Assembly: GCA_000961725.1 (NCBI GenBank) | Contig: LADS01000046.1 | Coordinates: 79,407-143,406 of the forward strand | Direction of reading: 5' to 3' | DNA from: Desulfobulbaceae bacterium BRH_c16a | GTDB lineage: Bacteria; Desulfobacterota; Desulfobulbia; Desulfobulbales; Desulfocapsaceae | Length of the DNA stretch: 64,000 nt | Shown here: positions 57,589 through 64,000 of the stretch, piece after piece | Layout: the number at the start of each line of letters is the position of its first letter | Position numbering within the stretch: position 1 is the first letter of the stretch | Program-made: the position numbers and the translations under genes | Notes under the pieces: model-generated | The model's database searches: none | The model's input: only the letters and a program-made list of their open reading frames with translations | What the model was told of the DNA's origin: nothing

Positions 57589-58917
57589 ATGACCAGAGAA
57601 GAAATTATGCAAATTATCGAGGACGAAAACATTCAGTTCTTTCGCCTCCAGTTTGTGGATATCTTCGGATTTATGAAGAATGTTGCGATACCAAAAAGCC
57701 AGATCGAAAAAGCGCTGGATGGAGACATGATGTTTGACGGCTCCTCCATCGATGGTTTTGTTCGCATCGACGAATCGGACATGTATCTCAAACCCGACTA
57801 CAATACCTTCACTATCCTGCCATGGCGGAACAAGGCAGGTATTGCCGCAGCCCGTATCATCTGCGACATATACAAATCCGACGGCACTCCCTTCCTCGGT
57901 TGCCCCCGCGTCAACCTCAAGCGGGTTCTGGCCGAAGCCAAAGAGCTTGGGTACACCATGAATGTCGGTACCGAAGCTGAATTCTTCCTGTTTGAGAAGG
58001 ACGAGGATGGTCTGCCCACCACCATCACCAGCGACGTTGCCGGCTACTTTTCTCTCGATCCCGAAGATAAAGGCAATGACTGCCGTCGGGAAATCATCGA
58101 GACCCTCGAAAAGATGGGCTTCGAGATTGAAGCTTCCCATCATGAGGTGGCCGAGGGACAGCATGAGGTCAACTTTAAATATGCCGATGCGTTGACTGCT
58201 GCCGACAACACTGTAACCTTCAAGTGGGTTGTCAAGTCGATTGCCTCCAAATACGGTCTGTATGCGACCTTTATGCCGAAGCCGATCTTCGGTATCAACG
58301 GCTCCGGTATGCATACCAATCAGTCGCTCTTCAATCTCGATGGCACCAACGCCTTTTTCGATGAGAGCGATCCGTTGAAACTGTCTAAAATCTGTTACTC
58401 CTATATTGCCGGGGCGCTGAAGAATGCCAGGGCGTTTGCTGCGGTCACCAACCCGCTGGTCAACTCCTACAAGCGTCTGGTGCCTGGTTATGAGGCGCCG
58501 GTTTACTGTGCATGGTCTGCTTCCAACCGTTCGGCCCTCATCCGCATTCCGGCAGCTCGCGGCTTGTCGACCCGGACTGAAATTCGTTGCCCGGATCCGA
58601 CCTGCAATCCCTACCTGGCCTTTGCCATGATGCTGAATTCCGGTCTCGACGGCGTGAAGAATAACCTTACTCCTCCAGCCGAGGTGAGGCGTGATATCTT
58701 CAAGATGACCAGCAAGGAGATGGTGGAGACCGGTATTGCCATAATGCCGGCTAACCTCAAAGAAGCCATCGATGAGTTCAAGGTCAATCCTCTTGCCATC
58801 CCGACCCTCGGTCAGCATATTTTCGATAAATATATCGAGGCAAAAGAAAAAGAGTGGGATAAATTTCGCACTGCAGTAACCGAATGGGAGCTGGACGAGT
58901 ACCTGAGCGTCTATTAG
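57589..58917 (+). CDS. glnA: Glutamine synthetase type I
   Basis: Makes glutamine from glutamate and ammonia. 442 residues, including [30 protein letters not shown] and the ATP site [12 protein letters not shown]. Length and sequence fit the GSI-alpha group. The NLYDLP-type adenylylation segment of E. coli (Tyr397) is absent; the region reads [18 protein letters not shown] 57589 has AAGGAGA upstream; TTG 57565 is less likely. The TAG stop lies in the left end of palindromic repeat copy C. Confidence 0.95.
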   Translation: MTREEIMQIIEDENIQFFRLQFVDIFGFMKNVAIPKSQIEKALDGDMMFDGSSIDGFVRIDESDMYLKPDYNTFTILPWRNKAGIAAARIICDIYKSDGTPFLGCPRVNLKRVLAEAKELGYTMNVGTEAEFFLFEKDEDGLPTTITSDVAGYFSLDPEDKGNDCRREIIETLEKMGFEIEASHHEVAEGQHEVNFKYADALTAADNTVTFKWVVKSIASKYGLYATFMPKPIFGINGSGMHTNQSLFNLDGTNAFFDESDPLKLSKICYSYIAGALKNARAFAAVTNPLVNSYKRLVPGYEAPVYCAWSASNRSALIRIPAARGLSTRTEIRCPDPTCNPYLAFAMMLNSGLDGVKNNLTPPAEVRRDIFKMTSKEMVETGIAIMPANLKEAIDEFKVNPLAIPTLGQHIFDKYIEAKEKEWDKFRTAVTEWELDEYLSVY

Positions 58918-58999
58918 TACCTTAGAAATTCATTTCTTGTTTTTCACCCCTCAAGGGGGTGCTGAAAAAGAGTAGAAATGAATTTCGTGAAGGTACTTA
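58914..58999 (-). repeat. Palindromic intergenic repeat, copy C
   Basis: 86 bp, inverted relative to copies A and B. Ends TTAGTACCTT / AAGGTACTTA, inner arms AGAAATTCATTTCT and AGAAATGAATTTC, centre CACCCCTC/GGGGGTG. Its left TAG is the glnA stop codon. Reverse-complemented, it differs from copy B at only a few positions. Confidence 0.92.
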
Positions 59000-59089
59000 T
59001 CCCCTCTGTTGTGGGAGGGGATTATAGCCCTTGGGTTGCGGGCGTTAGCCCGCTTTAATTTCAGTTTCTCATCTCTGCCCTGGTTGCCT

Positions 59090-59124
59090 GCCCGCATTCC
59101 TCTTTTGAGGAATGCGGGCTTTTT
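59090..59124 (+). terminator. Rho-independent terminator downstream of glnA
   Basis: Perfect 13-bp stem GCCCGCATTCCTC / GAGGAATGCGGGC, TTTT loop, five T residues after it. Two weaker hairpins lie between it and repeat copy C: CCCCTC/GGAGGGG near 59001-59020 and GCGGGC/GCCCGC at 59038-59053 followed by TTTAATTT. Confidence 0.92.
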
Positions 59125-59212
59125 CGTTTGGCCGTTGTCTTGCATTGCCAATTGACTAATTTCTCAGTAAAGAAAGGTGATCGACTTTTCGCGAAATCAC
59201 CTGTGTTTGATT

Positions 59213-59695
59213 ATGGCCGGACTGAAAAAAAATAAGAAAAACGATATTGCCGGGGTGCTGCCCAGGCTCCTGCGCGACAACGGCTGGGAGAAACAGATCG
59301 ACCTGCATTCCATCTTTCCCAATTGGCGAAAACTGGTCGGCGACGAAATCTGTGAACATGCCCAGCCGCTTAAAATCGAGAGGGGAGTACTGTGGATCGA
59401 GGTGGAGAATTCTTCCTGGCTCCAGCAATTTCAGTATGAAAAGCTTGATCTGCTGGATAACCTGAACCGGTTCCTGAAGCTGTCGACGCTCAACGATATT
59501 AAAATGGTCCTGCCGAAGGGCGAGACCTGGAAAAAAGTGGAGAAGCCTTTAAAGAAGGTGAGTTTTGTCCGGCCGACTGCGGAGAAGGTCACCGCTTTTC
59601 AGCAGCAGGTGGAATGTATTGCCGATGAAAAATGTCGGGAAGCCCTCATGCAGTTCTGGTATCTTGCTGAGGCATGCAAAAGAGAGAAGGAATAA
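59213..59695 (+). CDS. DUF721 family protein (DciA-like)
   Basis: About 160 residues. The N-terminal half (IDLHSIFPNWRKLVGDEICEHAQPLKIERGVLWIEVENSSWLQQF region, residues about 29-75) has the pattern of DUF721, which includes the helicase loader DciA; the second half is lysine-rich and variable. Whether it loads DnaB here is unknown. Start is uncertain: ATG 59213 gives a family-like length, GTG 59177 is possible, and neither has a good ribosome site. Confidence 0.68.
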   Translation: MAGLKKNKKNDIAGVLPRLLRDNGWEKQIDLHSIFPNWRKLVGDEICEHAQPLKIERGVLWIEVENSSWLQQFQYEKLDLLDNLNRFLKLSTLNDIKMVLPKGETWKKVEKPLKKVSFVRPTAEKVTAFQQQVECIADEKCREALMQFWYLAEACKREKE

Positions 59696-59761
59696 AATTT
59701 TAATCTTCGGCCCGTCGGGTGCCGGAAGAGGTTTTTATCTGTAGGACAAACGGGCGAAAGA

Positions 59762-62092
59762 ATGTTACACGAAAATGTATTAAGCGCTATCGGCAATACT
59801 CCCCTCATCCGGATCAACCGGCTTTTCAAAAGCGACTCGGTGCAGATCTATGCCAAACTGGAATCAAGCAATCCGGGCGGATCGGTGAAGGAACGCATCG
59901 CTCTGTCGATGATCGAAGCGGGTGAGGCAAGCGGTGAACTGACCAAAGATAAAATCGTTCTTGAGGCAACCAGCGGCAACACCGGTATCGGTCTTGCCAT
60001 GGTCTGTGCGGCCAAGGGGTACCGCTGCGTCCTGGTTATGCCCGAGTCGGCGAGTATCGAGCGACGGAAAATCATGTTGGCATATGGCGCCGAGATCCTG
60101 CTCACCCCGGCCTCCCGGGCAACCGATGGGGCAATCGAGAAGTCCTATGTGATGGCGCGAGAATTTCCCGACCGCTATTTTCTCACCGATCAGTACAATA
60201 ATGAGGCCAACTGGCGTGCCCACTATAACAATACCGCGCCTGAGATCTGGCGTCAGACGGATGGCATGGTTACCCATCTGGTGGCCACCCTGGGCACCTC
60301 CGGCACCATCATGGGCTTGTGCGCCTGGTTTCATGAATTTCAGCCCCATGTCAAGGTGATTGCGGTCGAGCCGCACCTTGATCATAAGATCCAGGGTCTG
60401 AAAAACATGAAGGAATCCTATAAACCGGGCATCTTCGACAAATCCGTCCCCGATAAGATAGTTATTGTCGACGACGAGAATGCTTTCGGCATGGCCAGGC
60501 AACTGGCCAGCAAGGAAGGCCTCCTGGTCGGCATGAGCAGCGGCGGCGCCATGGCCTCGGCCATCGATTATGCCAAGGGACTGGAGAGCGGCCTGGTGGT
60601 TGTCATTCTTCCCGATGGCGGCGAGCGCTATCTCAGCACGCCGCTCTTTACCGCCCCGAAAAAGGCGGACGCAAAGCGAAAGCTGCTCAGCTTTTACAAC
60701 ACGATGACCAAAAAGAAAGAGGTCTTCGTGCCCCAGCAGGAGGGCCAGGTCACTTTTTATTCCTGCGGTCCGACCGCTTACGAGGTCGCCGATCTTTCCC
60801 TCTGCCGCAGGTTTGTAGTCTCCGATCTCATCACCCGGACTTTGGAAGTGAAGGGGCTGCGGGTGGACGCCTACATGAATTTTACCGATATCGACGATAA
60901 CACCATCGCCGGTGCGGAAAAAGCGGGCAAACCTTTAAAACTGTATACCGAAGAATACATCGCCGGCTTCATGGAGGATATCGATGTGCTCGGAGTCAAA
61001 CGGGCCAAGGGGTATCCGAAGGCTTCGGAGAATGTTTCTTCGATGGTCGAGATTGCCCGCGAACTCATCGACAAGGGCTATGCCTATGAGAAACACGGCT
61101 CGATCTATTTCGATATTTCCAAATTCAAGAAATACGGCCGTCTTTCGGGGATCGACCTGAGCAAAATCCAACTCGGCAAAACCGTCGACCTCGATGACTA
61201 TGAGAAGGATAATCCACGGGATTTCACGCTGCTGAAACGGTCCACTCTCGGAGAACTGAAAAAGGGAATATTCTACGAGACGGATTGGGGAAATGTGCGG
61301 CCCAGCTGGCATGTGGAATGCTCGGCCATGGCAACCAGAAATCTGGGTCCGACCATGGATATTCACACCTCGAGCAGGAACCTCATCTTCCCGCATCATG
61401 AGAACGAGATAGCCATTGCCGAGGCCTTGACCGGCAAACCGCTCGCCAATTACTGGCTGCATTCGGAGCTGGTGCTGGATGATGGTAAATATATGTCCAG
61501 CGAAGCCGGCAACAATGTGACCCTCAAGGAACTGCTGGCCCGTGGCTATACCGGCCGTGAGATCCGTTTTATGCTGCTCTCGGTGCATTATCGTAAACCG
61601 CTTAATTTTTCCTACAAGAGGCTGGATAACGTTCGTACTGCCTTGAGACGCCTGGATGAGTTCACCTGCAAGCTGAACTGCCTGCCCACCGGTCGGCCCC
61701 ACCCCGAGGTCACTGCCTTCGTTTCAGCCATGGAGGAGCAGTTCTTTGCGGCGATGGATGATGACCTGAATGTCTCCAAGGGTATGGGGGCCATCTATAA
61801 TTTCCTCCGGAAGGTCTATCCCATCCTGCAGGTCAACAACCTCGACAATGACCAGAAGGACTATATCCTCAAGAGTCTCGGTAAGATGAACGAGGTGCTG
61901 GGTGTGTTCCGGCTTCAGGGCTGTCCCTTAGCGCCCGATGTCAATGCCCTGATTCAGCGCCGGGAGCAGGCCAGACTGAAAAAGGACTGGAAAGCGGCCG
62001 ACGAGGCCAGGGACGAACTGGCCAGAAAAGGGATCGTTGTTATCGATACGGTAAACGGCCCGGTCTGGAAAAGAGCAGGAGATATGGAATAA
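59762..62092 (+). CDS. Fusion of a cysteine synthase (CysM-like) and a cysteinyl-tRNA-synthetase-like domain
   Basis: 776 residues. Residues 1 to about 300 are a PLP cysteine synthase: Lys43 in GGSVKER, ATSGNTGIGLA, GTSGTIMG and GMSSGGAM; the DQYNNEANWRAHYNNTAPEIW segment is closer to CysM than CysK. Residues about 315-776 align along their length with cysteinyl-tRNA synthetase, including the C-terminal region. The zinc and cysteine ligands are kept (Cys335, Cys520, His545, Glu549, and Trp516). The ATP motifs are not: HIGH is DLSL (344-347), KMSKS is YMSSE (577-581), and the Gly-rich DIHGGG loop is DIHTSS (533-538). So the synthase half looks active, while the synthetase half probably cannot make cysteinyl-adenylate. 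It may sense or hold cysteine; that is inference. Another gene should supply true CysRS. Confidence 0.88.
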   Translation: MLHENVLSAIGNTPLIRINRLFKSDSVQIYAKLESSNPGGSVKERIALSMIEAGEASGELTKDKIVLEATSGNTGIGLAMVCAAKGYRCVLVMPESASIERRKIMLAYGAEILLTPASRATDGAIEKSYVMAREFPDRYFLTDQYNNEANWRAHYNNTAPEIWRQTDGMVTHLVATLGTSGTIMGLCAWFHEFQPHVKVIAVEPHLDHKIQGLKNMKESYKPGIFDKSVPDKIVIVDDENAFGMARQLASKEGLLVGMSSGGAMASAIDYAKGLESGLVVVILPDGGERYLSTPLFTAPKKADAKRKLLSFYNTMTKKKEVFVPQQEGQVTFYSCGPTAYEVADLSLCRRFVVSDLITRTLEVKGLRVDAYMNFTDIDDNTIAGAEKAGKPLKLYTEEYIAGFMEDIDVLGVKRAKGYPKASENVSSMVEIARELIDKGYAYEKHGSIYFDISKFKKYGRLSGIDLSKIQLGKTVDLDDYEKDNPRDFTLLKRSTLGELKKGIFYETDWGNVRPSWHVECSAMATRNLGPTMDIHTSSRNLIFPHHENEIAIAEALTGKPLANYWLHSELVLDDGKYMSSEAGNNVTLKELLARGYTGREIRFMLLSVHYRKPLNFSYKRLDNVRTALRRLDEFTCKLNCLPTGRPHPEVTAFVSAMEEQFFAAMDDDLNVSKGMGAIYNFLRKVYPILQVNNLDNDQKDYILKSLGKMNEVLGVFRLQGCPLAPDVNALIQRREQARLKKDWKAADEARDELARKGIVVIDTVNGPVWKRAGDME

Positions 62093-62173
62093 CAGCAAGA
62101 ATGGAGTTGATTTTTGGCGGACTTTGAGTATTATGTCGTCCGTAATCTTCTCTCCATCTTCCAGACAAAATCT

Positions 62174-62250
62174 GCGCCCGTAGCTCAGCTGGATAGAGCA
62201 ACGGCCTTCTAAGCCGTAGGTCATAGGTTCGAATCCTATCGGGCGTACCA
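62174..62250 (+). tRNA. tRNA-Arg (anticodon TCT)
   Basis: 77 bases with encoded CCA. Acceptor GCGCCCG pairs with CGGGCGT (first pair G-T), the anticodon arm ACGGC-CTTCTAA-GCCGT gives anticodon TCT (reads AGA/AGG), and the T arm ATAGG-TTCGAAT-CCTAT is standard. A terminator follows 5 bases later. Confidence 0.97.
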
Positions 62251-62255
62251 ATAGC

Positions 62256-62300
62256 AACAGCCGCTTAGAAAGAAATTTCTAAGCGGCTGTTTTTGTTTTT
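62256..62300 (+). terminator. Rho-independent terminator of tRNA-Arg
   Basis: AACAGCCGCTTAGAAA and TTTCTAAGCGGCTGTT form a perfect 16-bp stem with a very short loop, followed by TTTGTTTTT. Confidence 0.92.
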
Positions 62301-62395
62301 ACTACCCTATTGGCCACCATTTTTCTGTAAGTTACCACCTTGCCTTTGGTCAGTTTTCTGTTCGATCGAACCAGATCAAATATTGCATTAATTAA

Positions 62396-62569
62396 CTCTT
62401 TTGGTTTCTTGTCCGCGAACAACTTAAGGATTGTATTCCGTCAAAGATTAATTGGGATGCAGAAGAGTTCAAGACCTCAGTTCTTATGATCTGGCATGTT
62501 GAAAAATGGTGTTCTCCATTACTTAAACATTTAATGAGGATATCTAAAGAAAATATTTCCGATGAATAA
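62396..62569 (+). pseudogene. Possible gene remnant downstream of tRNA-Arg
   Basis: A frame open for 57 codons without a start at its head ends in TAA. The translation has natural-looking composition (for example WDAEEFKTSVLMIWHVEKW) but no family I recognise. It may be the 3' end of a gene broken by insertion near the tRNA. Weak evidence. Confidence 0.3.
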
Positions 62570-62570
62570 C

Positions 62571-62635
62571 CATCGGCAAAGCCGGTGATATAACAAAGCG
62601 GAAAGGTGCGCTTTGCTTTGACTCGTCTTCACGAG
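62571..62635. other. Cluster of three hairpins
   Basis: Three separate short stems follow one another in 65 bases: CATCGGC/GCCGGTG (62571-62587, one G-T), CAAAGCG/CGCTTTG (62594-62615) and CTCGT/ACGAG with a CTTC loop (62622-62635). They may be a structured RNA, the terminus of a mobile element, or a remnant. The remaining sequence to 62889 holds no other recognisable feature. Confidence 0.45.
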
Positions 62636-62889
62636 ACGGGTGACTCGAACTCATTGGCCTAAATCCGGAGATAATTCCTGGCAATCTGGGATGCGACGTA
62701 ATTTTGTCTGAGCATTTCCTGTGGATTTGGTTCAGGTCGGCATTGTCGTTGAATAAACGGAGACGGCCTTGAACCAGGGTGAATTCACCAAATCTACTTC
62801 TTGAAACAATTCAAACCACTTACGATTAAAACTGGACAGCCTTTCTCAAGTTTGCTACAATCCCCGAAATTGTATCTTATGAGAGAGCC

Positions 62890-63960
62890 ATGTTGAACTT
62901 ATCCCAGGTTATCGTCCGTCCGGTAGAACCTTCAGAAGAACCCAGATTTCAAGAATTGATGCAACAGTATCATTATCTTGGCGCTTTGCCGAAAATCGGC
63001 AATACGATCTGGTATATCGTCACCTACAACAATGAATGGCTTGGCCTCCTCAGCTTTTCCGCTGCTGCTTTGAAGTGCGGTGCCCGTGATCGCTGGATCG
63101 GCTGGGGGCATCGCTTGCAGTATGATCGGCTTCATCTGGTGGCAAATAATTCACGATTCCTGATACTGCCAACCTGCCATTACAAAAATCTTGCGTCAAA
63201 AGTTCTCTCCTTGTGTCGGCGAAGAATCCAACAAGACTGGCAAGTTCGATTCGGATTTCCCCTCCTGATGATGGAAACCTTTGTCGACCCTTCGCGTTTC
63301 ATCGGTACGATTTATCACGCTGCGAACTGGCAATTAATCGGCAATACCAGAGGATATCAGCGAATTCGAAATGGCTACAGTAACACGCGACAAGCATCGA
63401 AGCTTGTCTTCGTGCAACCTCTCCAGCGTAACAGCCGTTCGTTATTATCCGCTTCCCCACTTCCCCAACACTATGTGACAGGAGTACCAAGAATGAAACT
63501 TACTGCCGACCAAATGCGATCTCTTCCAGGTTTCTTCAAAACAATCCATGATCCTCGTCGTGCCCAGGGAAGGAAACACCGTGTTCATGTCGTCCTGGCC
63601 ATCGCCGCTGGAGCGATTTTATGCGGCATGCGCGGCTATAAAGCAATTTCCGATTGGGCACAGAACTTATCGCCGAAAGCTCGCGACCGCTTTGGCTGTC
63701 GCTTCAGTGACAGAAAAAATAGCGTCCCCAGTGAAAGCACCATCCGAAACGTATTGATTCGTATTGCACCTGTGGAACTGGACCGGGCCCTTCAGCAATG
63801 GAATGCCCAATATGGTACAATCGACGACAGTCTGGCGATCGATGGTAAAACCATGCGCAATGCCGTTGACGACAGTGGCCGGCAAATTCATATCATGGGT
63901 GCCGTCGGGCACCAGAGCAAACAAAGCTACACCCAAAAAAAGTCGGCACCTTACCTGTAA
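62890..63960 (+). CDS. DruA-like (DUF4338)/ISAs1-family transposase fusion, frameshifted and cut by the window end
   Basis: Residues 1 to about 185 resemble DUF4338 (the domain of Druantia protein DruA), with WIGWGHRLQYDRLHLVANNSRFLILP; residues about 200 onward are an ISAs1-type transposase with an associated N-domain (LPGFFKTIHDPRRAQGRKHRVHVVLAIAAGAILCG region) and the first catalytic Asp in LAIDGKTM. The reading ends at TAA 63958-63960 after QKKSAPYL. At an A7 run (63935-63941) a -1 shift restores the expected continuation VGTLPVKGSDKEKRTNEIK, open to the window edge. So the gene is a recent pseudogene, uses slippage, or has a base-call error. The other DDE residues lie outside. Confidence 0.82.
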   Translation: MLNLSQVIVRPVEPSEEPRFQELMQQYHYLGALPKIGNTIWYIVTYNNEWLGLLSFSAAALKCGARDRWIGWGHRLQYDRLHLVANNSRFLILPTCHYKNLASKVLSLCRRRIQQDWQVRFGFPLLMMETFVDPSRFIGTIYHAANWQLIGNTRGYQRIRNGYSNTRQASKLVFVQPLQRNSRSLLSASPLPQHYVTGVPRMKLTADQMRSLPGFFKTIHDPRRAQGRKHRVHVVLAIAAGAILCGMRGYKAISDWAQNLSPKARDRFGCRFSDRKNSVPSESTIRNVLIRIAPVELDRALQQWNAQYGTIDDSLAIDGKTMRNAVDDSGRQIHIMGAVGHQSKQSYTQKKSAPYL

Positions 63961-64000
63961 AAGGAAGCGACAAAGAAAAACGGACAAACGAAATCAAAAC

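Noticed and set aside
57571..58818. 415-codon open frame on the minus strand
   Set aside because: Antisense to glnA; no family features.

Overview
The window looks like an ordinary chromosomal stretch of a Gram-negative anaerobe, most likely a Desulfobacterota member near Desulfobulbales. This is inferred from protein style: a b subunit of the F-ATPase with an exported-looking N-terminus, an alpha-type glutamine synthetase, the PEP-CTERM/exopolysaccharide gene families, and an outer-membrane lipoprotein and beta-barrel. No rRNA gene or other direct taxonomic marker is present.

Layout. 1-5.5 kb: the 3' part of the ATP synthase operon (atpF-H-A-G-D-C) ending at a strong terminator. 5.5-10.8 kb, minus strand: a cell-wall amidase, mutS and a HIT hydrolase. 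11.1-12.6 kb: efp and its lysyl ligase epmA, with a terminator hairpin inside the 5' end of epmA. 12.9-16.4 kb: chain-length determinant, secretion-type ATPase and tyrosine autokinase of a PEP-CTERM-associated exopolysaccharide system. 16.4-21.3 kb: YgiQ radical SAM protein and NhaD antiporter (minus), an orphan LuxR response regulator, and HU. 21.4-25 kb, minus: lgt, mnmG and a methyltransferase. 25.1-30.2 kb: rpmH-rnpA-yidD-yidC-jag-mnmE. 30.3-41.2 kb: the second and larger part of the exopolysaccharide/PEP-CTERM system: TPR lipoprotein, export protein, outer-membrane barrel, a PEP-CTERM protein behind a near-perfect sigma-54 promoter, a membrane-anchored MshEN-like protein, a phosphoglycosyl transferase and two UDP-sugar epimerases. 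41.2-46.2 kb: moeA-like, mutM, a phosphopantetheinyl transferase, cvpA, a UPF0280 protein and a PilZ protein. 46.2-51.3 kb: rfbA/rfbD (dTDP-rhamnose), manB/manC (GDP-mannose) and a second PilZ protein. 51.3-59 kb: mtnA, then the nitrogen set amtB-glnB-glnD-glnA. 59.2-62.1 kb: a DUF721 protein and a CysM/cysteinyl-tRNA-synthetase fusion. 62.2-64 kb: tRNA-Arg(TCT), a gene remnant, a hairpin cluster and a DruA-like/ISAs1 transposase fusion with a frameshift.

How the parts work together. The exopolysaccharide genes form initiation (phosphoglycosyl transferase), precursor supply (UDP-HexNAc epimerases, dTDP-rhamnose, GDP-mannose), chain-length control and export (Wzz-like protein, BY-kinase, export protein, barrel), and a probable cell-surface PEP-CTERM protein. 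They are split over at least two blocks, and no exosortase, polymerase or flippase gene is in the window. Two PilZ proteins and one MshEN-like protein suggest cyclic-di-GMP control. The amtB-glnB-glnD-glnA block is a complete ammonium uptake, sensing and assimilation module.

The most unusual items are the CysM-CysRS fusion, whose synthetase half keeps the zinc/cysteine-binding residues but has lost the HIGH, KMSKS and Gly-rich ATP motifs, and a family of about 85-bp palindromic elements present in three intergenic copies, two of which supply the TAG stop codon of the upstream gene.
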